Of a stretch of DNA of 55,267 nt, positions 32,977 through 42,101 are shown piece by piece. The stretch spans positions 1-55,267 of the forward strand of contig CAJUQQ010000010.1 of assembly GCA_910588175.1 (NCBI GenBank). Direction: 5' to 3'. Within the stretch, counting starts at the first letter, position 1; each line of letters begins with the position of its first letter. The notes below the pieces were generated by a model. It had not been told where the DNA came from. It made no database searches and saw nothing but the letters and a program-made list of their open reading frames with translations. A program made the position numbers and the translations under genes. Origin of the DNA: an uncultured Oscillibacter sp. (GTDB lineage Bacteria > Bacillota > Clostridia > Oscillospirales > Oscillospiraceae).

Positions 32977-33867
32977 ATGGACAAAAAGAAAAACTGGATA
33001 CAGGGTTTCACGCTGGTCCTCTGTCTGTTTTTGCTGGTTTTGAACCTCTGGCAGCTCCGCCAGATATCGGACCTGCGGAGACAGCTTCAAAGCACTGAGA
33101 CGAATTTGCAGATGGAGACCCGGCGTCTGGACGAGCGGGTCCAGGCCGTCCAGCGGGCGGCGCAGGAGGCGGACAAGCTGGTCCAGGATTGGGAGCTCCA
33201 GTCCGTGGACGTGGACCCGGCATCCCGCTGTCTGCGGGCGGAGGTGTCTTTGGGCCTGAAAGAATGGCGAGAGGACACCCAGGTCTATTTGACAGTGACT
33301 CAGGGGACGGAGACCCGGAACGCTCTTCTGACCGGAAACGGAGGACGGTACTCCGGCGTGGTGGAGATCCCCGTGGACAGCCGGGAGATCCGGATGCTGG
33401 CCCGGATCAGTGCCGAGGGGCTTCAGAAGGAGGAGGACCTGTCCGGCTGGGACAGCGCCTCCATGCTCCTGCCGGTGCAGTGCTACGGCTGGGGCGTGGG
33501 CGGGCCGAATTATGCCCGGAACCCGGACAAGACCGGCGCGCTGACGGTGACCCACTGCGAGGCGGAGCTCATGGGCTATGAAAAGAGGGCCCTTCCGCAG
33601 CTCTCCGAGCAGGTGTTCCGCCTCCGGCGGAACGGGGAGATCGCGGTGGAGAAGACGGCCATGTACGGGGAGACCATCAACCAGTACACTTGTGAGGAAG
33701 TGTCCTCAGAGGCTCAGATCGGAGACGAGCTCATCCTGACCTTCTTCTGCCGGGACGAGTCCGGCCTGGGGTACGAGTTCTTCCTGGACTGCTGGGCCAT
33801 TGATGATAACGGCATCGGGGCGCGTCGTGCCCCCGCGGCGGACTGGCCCCGGCTGACCTGGGACTGA
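32977..33867 (+). CDS. membrane-anchored protein of unknown function, paralog 2
   Basis: 296 aa, the same length as the preceding gene and clearly homologous: basic start MDKKKNW, membrane helix (about residues 9-27), coiled-coil stretch (QISDLRRQLQSTETNLQ), then the same extracytoplasmic domain with LLPVQC, EQVFRLRRNGEI, SEAQIGD and LTFFCRDESGLGYEF. It is 18 nt after paralog 1, so they arose by tandem duplication and are co-expressed. The middle has diverged strongly. Function unknown; a periplasm-like sensor, adhesin or scaffold would fit the architecture. Confidence 0.8.
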   Translation: MDKKKNWIQGFTLVLCLFLLVLNLWQLRQISDLRRQLQSTETNLQMETRRLDERVQAVQRAAQEADKLVQDWELQSVDVDPASRCLRAEVSLGLKEWREDTQVYLTVTQGTETRNALLTGNGGRYSGVVEIPVDSREIRMLARISAEGLQKEEDLSGWDSASMLLPVQCYGWGVGGPNYARNPDKTGALTVTHCEAELMGYEKRALPQLSEQVFRLRRNGEIAVEKTAMYGETINQYTCEEVSSEAQIGDELILTFFCRDESGLGYEFFLDCWAIDDNGIGARRAPAADWPRLTWD

Positions 33868-33881
33868 AAGAGGGGAATGCT

Positions 33882-34682
33882 TTGAAACGAAAACGCTGGG
33901 CCGTGGCGGCGGTGTGCGCGGCGGCCGCCCTGGCGGCGCTGGATGTGCGGCTTCGGACGGTAGTCTATTCCATTACCACGCCCAAGGTGGCCGCGCCGGT
34001 GCGGCTGGCGGTGCTGTCGGACCTCCACAGCTGTGTTTACGGCCCGGAGCAGAGGACTCTGCTGGAGGCCGTGGCGGCGGCGGAACCGGACGCGGTGCTC
34101 ATGGCCGGGGACATGGTGGACGACGCCATGCCGGAGGAGCCCGCCTGGACGGCAGTCCGGGCGCTGGCGGAGGAATATCCCTGCTTTTATGTCACCGGAA
34201 ACCACGAGTGGCGGACCGGGGAGGCGGAGCGCATTTGCCGGGAGATGGAGGCCCTGGGCGTCCGGGTTCTCCGGGGCGATGGAGAGACCGTGGAGCTGAA
34301 CGGGCAGCGGTTGGACCTCTGGGGAGTGGACGACCCGGATTCCGGAGCGCTGGGGCTGGAACAGGCGGGGGAGGGCGTCCGGGAGGAGGTTTTTTCCGTC
34401 CTGCTGGCCCACCGGCCCGAGAAAGTCCGGCTCTATCTGCAAGCTCCCTTTGACCTGGTGGTGTCCGGCCATGCCCACGGCGGGCAGTGGCGGCTTCCGG
34501 GCCTGGTGAACGGACTCCTCGCGCCGGGGCAAGGGATGTTCCCGGCCTATGCCGGGGGATGCTATGACGTGGGGGAGGCCCGGCTGGTGGTCAGCCGGGG
34601 ACTGGCCCGGGAGAGCACCCGGATTCCCAGACTCTTCAACCGCCCGGAGGTGACGCTGGTGGAGATTCTGCCGGAGTCATAG
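33882..34682 (+). CDS. membrane-tethered metallophosphoesterase
   Basis: 266 aa, start TTG 33882 (AGGGG upstream). An N-terminal hydrophobic helix (about residues 6-22) acts as an anchor or signal. The calcineurin-like fold shows all metal motifs: LSDLHS, AGDMVDD, TGNHEW, LAHRPE and GHAHGGQW. Similar proteins (YkuE/YaeI type) hydrolyse UDP-diacylglucosamine or other phosphoesters near the membrane; the substrate here is not known. It closes the group formed with the two paralogs. Confidence 0.9.
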   Translation: MKRKRWAVAAVCAAAALAALDVRLRTVVYSITTPKVAAPVRLAVLSDLHSCVYGPEQRTLLEAVAAAEPDAVLMAGDMVDDAMPEEPAWTAVRALAEEYPCFYVTGNHEWRTGEAERICREMEALGVRVLRGDGETVELNGQRLDLWGVDDPDSGALGLEQAGEGVREEVFSVLLAHRPEKVRLYLQAPFDLVVSGHAHGGQWRLPGLVNGLLAPGQGMFPAYAGGCYDVGEARLVVSRGLARESTRIPRLFNRPEVTLVEILPES

Positions 34683-34716
34683 GGCCCTTGGAATTTGAGA
34701 GAAAGCAGGAGGCGCC

Positions 34717-35472
34717 ATGCGCAACATTGCCTTAAAGCTCACCTACAACGGAACGGCCTACCACGGCTGGCAGGTGCAGAAGAACGCACTCTCCGTCTGC
34801 GAGACCCTGCAAAGGGCCATCTCCAAGGTCTGCGGGGAGCCCGTCCACCTCACCGGCTGCGGGAGGACGGACGCGGGAGTCCACGCGGAACGGTACGTGG
34901 CCAACTTCCGCACGGAGAGCCGCATTCCCATTGACCGGATGCCCTACGCCATCAACACCCACACCCCGGAGGATATCGCCGTCCGGGAGGCGGTGGAGGT
35001 CCCGGAGGATTTCAACGCCATCGGCTCCTGCGTTAAAAAGGAGTATACTTACCGCATTTACAATTCCCGCTTCAAAAATCCCTTCTACGTCAACCGGGCC
35101 TATTTTTATCCTAAGCGGCTGGATGAGGACTTTTTGAACCGGGCCGCCCATATGTTTGTGGGGACCCACGACTTTCGGGCCGTCCGCTCCGTGGGCACGG
35201 AGACGAAGACCACTGTCCGCACCATTTACTGGTGCGACGTGACCCGGAACGGGGAATTACTGGAGTTGAAAGTCTGCGCCGACGGTTTTTTGTACAACAT
35301 GGTTCGGGCCATCACCGGCACGGTGCTTTACGCCGCCGAGGGCAAGTTCGCCCCGGAGGACATCCCCGCCATTTTGGAGAGCGGGGACCGGACTCTGGCG
35401 GGGCCCACAGTGCCTCCCGGGGGGCTGTACCTGACGAGAATCTGGTATGAGGATGAACGGCTGAATGAGTGA
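34717..35472 (+). CDS. truA: tRNA pseudouridine(38-40) synthase
   Basis: 251 aa. Modifies uridines 38-40 in the tRNA anticodon stem. The catalytic aspartate is D52 in GCGRTDAGVHA. The KKEYTYRIYN segment, VGTHDFRAV and the C-terminal GFLYNMVRAITGTVL complete the family pattern. ATG follows AGGAGG. Its end overlaps the next gene by 8 nt. Confidence 0.97.
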   Translation: MRNIALKLTYNGTAYHGWQVQKNALSVCETLQRAISKVCGEPVHLTGCGRTDAGVHAERYVANFRTESRIPIDRMPYAINTHTPEDIAVREAVEVPEDFNAIGSCVKKEYTYRIYNSRFKNPFYVNRAYFYPKRLDEDFLNRAAHMFVGTHDFRAVRSVGTETKTTVRTIYWCDVTRNGELLELKVCADGFLYNMVRAITGTVLYAAEGKFAPEDIPAILESGDRTLAGPTVPPGGLYLTRIWYEDERLNE

Positions 35473-36637
35473 GAAACACACGGATAAGTCCAAGGAAAAC
35501 GAGGCGGAAAAGCGGCATCCCGTCCGCGGCGCGGCCAGCTTTCTCCTGATGATGGCGGCGGTGCTTCTGGTGGTGTTGCTGGCCGCCTACCGGGACGGCA
35601 CCGGCTTCGATATTCTCCGGCGCTACCTCCACTACGGAGGCACGGAGAAAGTGGGAGGCGAGACGGTCTACCATTACGAGGCCGCCTCCCGGAACCGTTT
35701 TGCCACGCTGGGGGAAACGTTGGTGGTGCTGTCGGACGCCTCCCTGAGCGTGCTGGGCAGCGGCGGGGAGGAGATCTGGTCCGTCCCCGTGACCATGACG
35801 GCCCCCGCCCTGGTCTCCGGCGGCGGCAGGGCCGTGGCCTATGACGTGGGGGGAACGGCGCTGTACGTGGTGGACCAGACGGGCCTGCTGCTGGAGCTGA
35901 CCGCCGACGAGGAGGAGCCCTACATATCCGCCACGCTGAACAAAAACGGACGGCTGGCGGTGACGGCCCAGAAGCGGGGCTATAAGGGCAGCGTCAAGGT
36001 TTATGACCGCGCTCTGGGCCCGGAGCCGTCTTTTGAGTTCAAGTCCTCCCAGCGCTTTGTGCTGGACGGCTATGTGCTGGGGGATACTCTGGCGGCGGTG
36101 ACCCTGGGGCAGGAGAACGGCGTTTTTGTCAGCAGCGTTGTCCTCTACAAAATGCCAGGGGAGGAGCCCGCCGCCAATTACAGCATCTCCGGCGGCCTGG
36201 CGGCCGCCATTGGGGAGCAGGAGGGACGGCTGGTCACGGTTTCCGACTCCGTATTGACCTGCGCCGGTGTCAACGGCGAAATTCAGGGCTCCTATTCCTA
36301 CAACGGGTCCTACCTCCGGGACTATGACCTGGGAGGGACCGGCTTTACGGTGCTGCTGCTGAACCGCTACCGCTCCGGCAGCGTGGGGCGTCTGGTCTCC
36401 GTGGACGGCGGCGGCGAGCTGCTGGGCTCCCTGGACGTGCGGGAGGAGGTGCTGGGCATTTCCGCCTCCGGCCGCTATCTGGCGGTGCTCTATGCCGACC
36501 GGCTGGAGGTTTATAACCAGGAGCTCCAGACCTACGCCGCCCTCCGGGGGACGGGGGATGCCCGGGATGTCCTGATGCGCCCCGACGGGTCGGTGCTGCT
36601 GCTGTCCGCCGGGTCCGCCAGCCTGTTTTTGCCTTGA
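35465..36637 (+). CDS. DUF5711-type membrane-anchored beta-propeller-like protein
   Basis: 390 aa. Cytoplasmic N-terminus rich in Lys and Glu, one membrane helix (about residues 24-42), then about 340 residues of short beta-strand repeats (e.g. SLSVLGSGGEEIWSV, AVAYDVGGTALYVVDQTG, LEVYNQELQTYAAL) that look like WD40/PQQ-type blades outside the membrane. This matches what I recall of DUF5711 proteins in Clostridia. Role unknown. It overlaps truA and is followed by cvpA. Confidence 0.7.
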   Translation: MSEKHTDKSKENEAEKRHPVRGAASFLLMMAAVLLVVLLAAYRDGTGFDILRRYLHYGGTEKVGGETVYHYEAASRNRFATLGETLVVLSDASLSVLGSGGEEIWSVPVTMTAPALVSGGGRAVAYDVGGTALYVVDQTGLLLELTADEEEPYISATLNKNGRLAVTAQKRGYKGSVKVYDRALGPEPSFEFKSSQRFVLDGYVLGDTLAAVTLGQENGVFVSSVVLYKMPGEEPAANYSISGGLAAAIGEQEGRLVTVSDSVLTCAGVNGEIQGSYSYNGSYLRDYDLGGTGFTVLLLNRYRSGSVGRLVSVDGGGELLGSLDVREEVLGISASGRYLAVLYADRLEVYNQELQTYAALRGTGDARDVLMRPDGSVLLLSAGSASLFLP

Positions 36638-36695
36638 ACGTCAAAAATTTAGGGGTATGTTCACAAAACGTTTACATGGGAAGAGGTAGGAAAGC

Positions 36696-37379
36696 TTGAC
36701 GACACCTGTTATAATAGATGCCATCGCCGTGGCGGTGCTGGCGGGCTTCGCGATTCTGGGGGCCTGGAAGGGCCTGCTGCGAACTTTGGCGGGTCTGCTG
36801 GTGCTGGTTTTGTCCCTGGCGGGGGCGGGAATCATCGCCTCGGCTCTGTCGGCCCCGGCGGCGAAGCTGATCGCCCCGGTCGTTGAAAAGCGGATTGAGT
36901 CCCGTTTGGACGAGGCCATGCGGGAGCAGCGCCCCGGCCGTGAGACGGAGGAGGACCTGCCCCTGGCGGAGCTGCTGGATCTGCTGGGTGTGGATCAGGC
37001 CCGGCGGGACGCTCTGGCGGACCGCGCGGAGAAAAGCGTCCGGGAGACCGGCGCGTCCCTGGTCATGGCGCTGGTGGAAAGCCTGGCCCAGTCCGTGCTC
37101 TACGGCGTTTTGTACATGCTCGCCTTTGTTCTGCTGAGCGTCGCCCTGCATTTGCTGGTGCGGATGCTGGACGCGGTTTTAAAGCTGCCGGGCCTCCACG
37201 GACTGAACGCCGTAGGCGGCGGCCTGGTGGGTTTGGCGGAGGGAGCCCTGCTGCTGTTTCTGGCGGTATGGGCGCTGCGCCTGGTGGGGGTCTCCTTCGA
37301 CGGGGAGGAGGGCACTCAGATTTTCCGGTTTTTCACCACCCATACGCCCCTGGACGCCCTGAAATTCCTGGGGGGATAA
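36696..37379 (+). CDS. CvpA-family membrane protein
   Basis: 227 aa starting at TTG 36696. Four membrane segments with a charged loop between helices 2 and 3 (about residues 65-110, containing RIESRLDEAMREQ). N-terminal pattern IIDAIAVAVLAGFAILGAWKG and the later LNAVGGGLVGLAEG are typical of CvpA, a family linked to colicin V export in E. coli and to envelope maintenance in Firmicutes. Exact job unknown. Confidence 0.8.
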   Translation: MTTPVIIDAIAVAVLAGFAILGAWKGLLRTLAGLLVLVLSLAGAGIIASALSAPAAKLIAPVVEKRIESRLDEAMREQRPGRETEEDLPLAELLDLLGVDQARRDALADRAEKSVRETGASLVMALVESLAQSVLYGVLYMLAFVLLSVALHLLVRMLDAVLKLPGLHGLNAVGGGLVGLAEGALLLFLAVWALRLVGVSFDGEEGTQIFRFFTTHTPLDALKFLGG

Positions 37380-37439
37380 AGGGCCCGGGTATTCGATATC
37401 AAACAATAGCGCCCAAGGGCGCGTGGAGGTTTAAGAGGT

Positions 37440-39743
37440 ATGCAGCCGACACTTTGTTCCAAATGCAAGAAAAACGTCGCCGTGGTGTTCATCTCCAAGC
37501 TGGATGGCGAGAAGACCATCAACGAGGGCCTGTGCCTGAAATGCGCCAAGGACCTGGGTCTTCCCCAGGTGGACGACATGATGAAGCGCATGGGCATCTC
37601 CGACGAGGACCTGGAGACCTTGAACAGCGAGATGATGCAGGCCATGAACGGCGTGGAAAACATCGAGGACCTGCCCGGCGGCGAGGAGAGCGGAGAAGAG
37701 GAGGAGGGAAAAACCGCTACCTTCCCCTTCCTGAACCGCCTGTTTTCCGGCGGCGAGTCCTCTAAGGACAGCGCCGAGGAGGGCCGGAGTGAGCGCCGGG
37801 AGAAGAAGGAGTCTTTGAAAAACACCAAGCGGAAGTACCTGGAGAATTACTGCATTTCCCTGACCCAGAAGGCCAAGGAGGGCAAGCTGGACCCGGTGAT
37901 CGGCCGGGCGGAGGAGATCGAGCGGGTGGTCCAGATTTTGAACCGCCGCCAGAAGAACAACCCCTGTCTCATCGGCGAACCCGGCGTGGGCAAGACCGCC
38001 ATCGCCGAGGGCCTGTCCCAGCGCATCGCGGAGGGCGACGTGCCCTTCAAGCTCCGGGAGAAGGAGGTCTACCTTCTGGACCTGACGGCCCTGGTGGCCG
38101 GCACCCAGTTCCGGGGTCAGTTCGAGAGCCGGATGAAGGGCCTCATCGACGAGGTAAAGCGGCTGGGGAACATCATCCTGATGATTGACGAGGTCCATAA
38201 CCTGGTGGGCGCGGGAGACGCCGAAGGCAGCATGAACGCCGCCAACATCCTGAAGCCCGCCCTCTCCCGGGGGGAAATTCAGGTCATCGGCGCGACGACC
38301 TTTAACGAGTACCGCAAGCACATTGAAAAGGACTCCGCCCTGGAGCGCCGCTTCCAGCCGGTGACGGTGAACGAGCCCTCTGTGGAGGACTCCATCAAAA
38401 TCCTGCAAGGCCTGGCCTCCAAATACGAGGAGTTCCACGGTGTGAAGCTGACGGAGGGCATCCTCCGCCAGGCGGTGCTGCTCAGCGAGCGGTATATCAC
38501 GGACCGCTTCCTGCCGGATAAGGCCATTGACCTCATTGATGAGGCCAGTTCCGACCTGAACCTGAAGGACCCGGACATCTCCCGGCGGATGCAGATCCAG
38601 CGGGAGATGGACGATTACGCCAAGGAACGGACCATGTTGGAGGAGAAGGAGGAGAAGTCCGAGGAGGACTACGCCCGTATGGCCGATCTGAAAAGCCGGG
38701 ACCTTCAGCTCTCCACGGAGCTCGGCGCCCTTGACGAAAAGGGCCAGCCCCAGCTGACCATGGAGAACCTGGCCCACGTCATCGAACTGTGGACCAAGAT
38801 TCCCGCTTCCCGGATTCGGGAGCAGGAGTTCCAGCGCCTCAGCCAGCTGGAGGCGCGGCTGAAAGAGCACATCATCGGCCAGGATGAAGCCATTGAGGCC
38901 GTTTCCGCCGCTGTCCGCCGGAACCGGGTGGGCATCTCCCCCAAGCACAAGCCGGTGAGCTTTATCTTCGTGGGCTCCACCGGCGTGGGCAAGACAGAGC
39001 TGGTGAAGCAGCTGGCCACGGACCTGTTCAATACCCCCGACGCCCTGATTCGCCTGGACATGTCGGAGTTCATGGAAAAGCACTCCGTCTCCCGGATTGT
39101 GGGTTCTCCTCCGGGCTATGTTGGCTATGATGAGGCAGGCCAGCTGACGGAGAAAATCCGCCGGAAGCCCTACGCCGTCGTTCTCTTTGACGAGATTGAG
39201 AAGGCCCACCCCGACGTACTGAACGTGCTCCTGCAAATCCTGGACGACGGCGAAATCACCGACGCCCACGGGCGGAAGGTGAACTTTGAAAACACCATTA
39301 TCGTCATGACCTCCAACGCCGGAAGCGCCACCAAGGAGGGCACCGTGGGCTTTGACCGGAGCCTGAGCCAGCAGGACAGCGAGAAGGCCATGAAGGCCCT
39401 CCAGCAGTTCCTCCGCCCCGAGTTCATCAACCGGGTGGATACGGTGATCACCTTCAACCGCCTCTCTGAGAAGGATTTCCAGTCCATCGCCCGGATTATG
39501 CTGGACGAGCTGCGGGATTCCTTGAAGGAGAAGGGCATTACCTTTACCTATGACGCCACCCTGGTGGACTTCCTGACTAAGAAGTCCTATTCCCGGACCT
39601 ACGGGGCCCGGAACCTCCGGCGGACCATTCAGAAGGAGCTGGAGGACCCCATGGCGACAAAAATCATCAACAGCTACGAGGAACCCATTATCGGCATCAA
39701 CGCCGCCGCCGAAAACGAACATGTCTGCCTCCAGACGCTCTGA
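37440..39743 (+). CDS. clpE: ClpE-like ATP-dependent protease ATPase subunit
   Basis: 767 aa Hsp100 unfoldase. An N-terminal zinc finger with two CxxC pairs (LCSKCKKN, LCLKCAKDL; residues 6-31) replaces the usual Clp N-domain and is followed by an acidic linker. AAA1 has Walker A GEPGVGKT and Walker B LMIDEVHN. A short coiled-coil middle domain lies at about 380-430. AAA2 has GSTGVGKTE, VVLFDEIEKAHPD and the arginine-finger region. A zinc finger plus short linker is characteristic of ClpE. No CtsR box is visible in the 60 nt upstream, only a small GCGCCC-AA-GGGCGC hairpin. Confidence 0.88.
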   Translation: MQPTLCSKCKKNVAVVFISKLDGEKTINEGLCLKCAKDLGLPQVDDMMKRMGISDEDLETLNSEMMQAMNGVENIEDLPGGEESGEEEEGKTATFPFLNRLFSGGESSKDSAEEGRSERREKKESLKNTKRKYLENYCISLTQKAKEGKLDPVIGRAEEIERVVQILNRRQKNNPCLIGEPGVGKTAIAEGLSQRIAEGDVPFKLREKEVYLLDLTALVAGTQFRGQFESRMKGLIDEVKRLGNIILMIDEVHNLVGAGDAEGSMNAANILKPALSRGEIQVIGATTFNEYRKHIEKDSALERRFQPVTVNEPSVEDSIKILQGLASKYEEFHGVKLTEGILRQAVLLSERYITDRFLPDKAIDLIDEASSDLNLKDPDISRRMQIQREMDDYAKERTMLEEKEEKSEEDYARMADLKSRDLQLSTELGALDEKGQPQLTMENLAHVIELWTKIPASRIREQEFQRLSQLEARLKEHIIGQDEAIEAVSAAVRRNRVGISPKHKPVSFIFVGSTGVGKTELVKQLATDLFNTPDALIRLDMSEFMEKHSVSRIVGSPPGYVGYDEAGQLTEKIRRKPYAVVLFDEIEKAHPDVLNVLLQILDDGEITDAHGRKVNFENTIIVMTSNAGSATKEGTVGFDRSLSQQDSEKAMKALQQFLRPEFINRVDTVITFNRLSEKDFQSIARIMLDELRDSLKEKGITFTYDATLVDFLTKKSYSRTYGARNLRRTIQKELEDPMATKIINSYEEPIIGINAAAENEHVCLQTL

Positions 39744-39812
39744 GCCGCGTCCGCGATTCCTGATTAAAAAAGCCGGGGACTTTCCGCCGCCCGGCGGGAG
39801 AGGGAGGACCCT

Positions 39813-40022
39813 ATGCTTTTTCGAAAAGACATTGATCCCCGCTGCGCCTACTGCAAGCGGGGCCAGCAGCTAAACGAGCGGGAGGTGGCCTGCGTGAAAC
39901 GGGGGGTGGTCCCGGTGGAGCACGCCTGCCGGGCATTTCGCTACGACCCCTTGAAGCGCGTCCCGCCCCGTCCGGCGGCGCTGGACACCAGGAAGCTCAG
40001 CGAAGAGGATTTTTCCCTCTGA
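39813..40022 (+). CDS. small four-cysteine conserved protein
   Basis: 69 aa with cysteines at 11, 14, 27 and 39 (RCAYCKRG, ACVKRGVV, HACRAFRYDPLKRVPP), which could form one zinc site. A ribosome site (GGGAGG) precedes the ATG. I know similar short proteins from Clostridia with the same DPxCxYC...YDPLKRxP frame but no assigned function. It sits between the ClpE-like gene and the flavodoxin gene. Confidence 0.7.
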   Translation: MLFRKDIDPRCAYCKRGQQLNEREVACVKRGVVPVEHACRAFRYDPLKRVPPRPAALDTRKLSEEDFSL

Positions 40023-40033
40023 ACCCATACACA

Positions 40034-40063
40034 CCGCCCCGGCGAACGCGTTCGCCGGGGCGG
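40034..40063 (+). terminator. strong hairpin, probable terminator
   Basis: CCGCCCCGGCGAA-CGCG-TTCGCCGGGGCGG is a perfect 13-bp stem 12 nt after the preceding stop codon. There is no real U-tract, so terminator activity is probable rather than certain. Confidence 0.6.
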
Positions 40064-40092
40064 CTTCACAGAGACCGAAAAGGAGGTTTTCC

Positions 40093-40917
40093 ATGGAACT
40101 GCGGCAAATCACAGCCGTCTATTACAGCGCGACCGGTGTGACCGATAAGGTGGTCCGCACGCTTGCGGAGGCTCTGGCGATAGAGCTGTCCCTGCCCCTG
40201 ACCTGCCGGAGCTTTACGAAGCCGGGGGAACGGGCGGAGGCGATGCGCTTTGGCGAAGAGGAGCTTGTCATCGTGGGCTCTCCCACCTACGCGGGCCGGA
40301 TGCCCAACAAGATTGCCCCGGATTTCCAGGCCCGGCTCCAGGGGAAGGGAGCTCTGGCGGTGGCGGCGGTGACCTTCGGCAACCGGGCGTATGACAACTC
40401 CCTGGCGGAGCTCTGCGCCATGCTGGAGGCCAATGGCTTCCATACCGTGGCGGCGGGGGCTTTCCCGGGCCGCCACGCCTTCACCGACGCGCTGGGAGAG
40501 GGCCGCCCCGACTGGGACGACAAGCGGACCATTCAGCAGTTTGCCAAACAGATCGCCGGAAAGCTCCGGAAGCTGGAAGCAAATCCCCCGCCGCCGGTAC
40601 AGGTCCCCGGAGACCCGGAGGCCCCCTATTACATCCCCAAGGGACTGGACGGGGAGCCGGTAAAGTTTCTGAAAGCCAAGCCCCGGACGGACCTTGGGAA
40701 GTGCTGCAACTGCGGCGTCTGTGCCCGGACCTGTCCCATGGGGGCCATTCACCCGGCGAACGTGGCGGAGGTGCCGGGGACCTGCATCAAGTGCCAGTCC
40801 TGTGTGCGGAAATGCACCCACCATGCCAAATATTTCGACGACCCGGCCTTTCTTTCCCATGTGGCTATGCTGGAGAAGAATTTCCGGGAGCCAAAGGAAA
40901 TCGAGACTTTTCTATAA
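40093..40917 (+). CDS. flavodoxin-like protein with two [4Fe-4S] clusters (EFR1 type)
   Basis: 274 aa. Residues 1-150 form a flavodoxin fold with the FMN loop YYSATGVTDKVVR and GSPTYAGRMPNK. Two ferredoxin-type motifs follow: CCNCGVCARTCPMGAI and CIKCQSCVRKCTHHA, each giving four cysteines. Such EFR1-type proteins move single electrons between flavin and iron-sulfur centres in anaerobes; partner unknown. The gene stands alone between hairpins. Confidence 0.9.
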   Translation: MELRQITAVYYSATGVTDKVVRTLAEALAIELSLPLTCRSFTKPGERAEAMRFGEEELVIVGSPTYAGRMPNKIAPDFQARLQGKGALAVAAVTFGNRAYDNSLAELCAMLEANGFHTVAAGAFPGRHAFTDALGEGRPDWDDKRTIQQFAKQIAGKLRKLEANPPPPVQVPGDPEAPYYIPKGLDGEPVKFLKAKPRTDLGKCCNCGVCARTCPMGAIHPANVAEVPGTCIKCQSCVRKCTHHAKYFDDPAFLSHVAMLEKNFREPKEIETFL

Positions 40918-40922
40918 AGCAA

Positions 40923-41136
40923 GGACCGGGGACTTTTGTCCCCGGTCCCAGGCTGGCGAAAACACTTTTTCGCCAGCCTGAGCAAGTTTTCGGAACTTTA
41001 AAAAAGTTCTGAAAACTTCTTGATTGAAAACGAAAGGAACCCTTCCTGGGTTCCTCTCGTAACTCTCTTCCTTCCCGTTGATGGAGTTTTTACTGTTTTT
41101 TGACACTCTGGGACCGGGGACTTTCGTCCCCGGTCC
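40923..41136. repeat. five consecutive hairpins, two of them copies of one element
   Basis: GGACCGGGGAC-TTTT-GTCCCCGGTCC at 40923-40948 recurs as GGACCGGGGAC-TTTC-GTCCCCGGTCC at 41111-41136. Between them lie CAGGCTGGCGAAAA/TTTTCGCCAGCCTG (40949-40980), a stem of AAGTTTTC-GAACTT and its complement (40984-41018), and AGGAACCC/GGGTTCCT (41035-41055). The first follows the EFR1 stop and the last follows the gluQ stop on the other strand, so some can act as terminators. The number and repetition go beyond that need. Confidence 0.7.
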
Positions 41137-41138
41137 TC

Positions 41139-42074
41139 TCATTCAAACAGGTTCTCCGGCAGGCGGATGTCTTCCTGCGGCACCTTTTCCCAGGAAAACG
41201 CCTCCAGCAGCTCTGCCGCCGTACTGGGGTCGCCGGAGGGATGGAAGCCCGCCAATTGGGCCAGCCGTCCCAGCAGCGCCTCTGCTGTAACCCGGCCCCG
41301 GAGGCTGTCCAGACCCACGTCGGCATCCCGCTTGGAGAGCCGCCGCCCGTCAGGGGCCAGCAGGAGGGGAAAATGGAAGAACTCCGGCGGCGTCAGGTCC
41401 AAGAGCTGATAGAGGTACAGCTGCCTTGGAGTGGAGGACAGCAGATCCGCGCCCCGGACCACTTCCGTTACCCCCATGGCGGCGTCATCCACCACCACCG
41501 CCAGCTGATAGGCAAACATGCCGTCGGACCGCCGGAGCAGGAAGTCCCCGCAGTCCCGCTCCAGACGTTCGGCATAGCCCCCCATATGCCCGTCGATCAA
41601 GGAAATTTCCTTGTCCGGCACGCGCAGCCGCAGGGCAGGGGAGCGGCGCTTGGCCCGCTTTTCCCGTTCTGCGGGGGACAGGTTCCGGCAGGTCCCGGCG
41701 TAGACGGTTAGGCCGTCCTCCCGGTGAGGGGCGCTGGCGGCGTGGAGCTCCGCCCGAGTACAGAAACAGGGATAGATCAGGGCTTCCAGCTTCTCCAAAG
41801 CGTCCTGGTACAGCGCCGTTCTCTGGCTCTGAAAATAGGGCCCGTTCGGCCCGCCGGTTTCCGGCCCCTCGTCCCAGTCCAGCCCCAGCCAGCGGAGGTC
41901 CTCCACCATTTGCTCCGCGTAGCGCAGGGGACAGCGGGCGGTGTCCAGATCCTCAATCCGCAGAATCACCTTTCCGCCCTTCTGCCGGGCGCTGAGCCAG
42001 GCCAGAAGACAGCAGAGAATGTTCCCCAGATGGATGCGCCCGCTGGGGGAGGGAGCGAAGCGGCCGACCGTCAT
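41139..42074 (-). CDS. gluQ: glutamyl-Q tRNA(Asp) synthetase
   Basis: 311 aa from the ATG at 42074 (GGAGG upstream); an in-frame start 47 codons earlier would run through a terminator. A truncated glutamyl-tRNA synthetase that has the catalytic domain but no anticodon-binding domain. It attaches glutamate to queuosine in tRNA-Asp. Signature 1 appears as FAPSPSGRIHLGN, the KMSKS-like loop as LSKRD, and the zinc ligands in CFCTR and GTCR. An alternative as a GltX-like enzyme is excluded by length. Confidence 0.93.
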   Translation of the reverse strand: MTVGRFAPSPSGRIHLGNILCCLLAWLSARQKGGKVILRIEDLDTARCPLRYAEQMVEDLRWLGLDWDEGPETGGPNGPYFQSQRTALYQDALEKLEALIYPCFCTRAELHAASAPHREDGLTVYAGTCRNLSPAEREKRAKRRSPALRLRVPDKEISLIDGHMGGYAERLERDCGDFLLRRSDGMFAYQLAVVVDDAAMGVTEVVRGADLLSSTPRQLYLYQLLDLTPPEFFHFPLLLAPDGRRLSKRDADVGLDSLRGRVTAEALLGRLAQLAGFHPSGDPSTAAELLEAFSWEKVPQEDIRLPENLFE

Positions 42075-42101
42075 GCCGGACCTCCTTTCCAACATAAAGC
42101 A

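Noticed and set aside
36641..36919. Minus-strand ORF opposite the cvpA gene.
   Set aside because: Shadow frame: the plus-strand CvpA protein has clear membrane topology and family pattern.
40923..41136. CRISPR array, because of repeated units.
   Set aside because: Only two copies of one palindromic hairpin, no regular repeat-spacer pattern and no cas genes.
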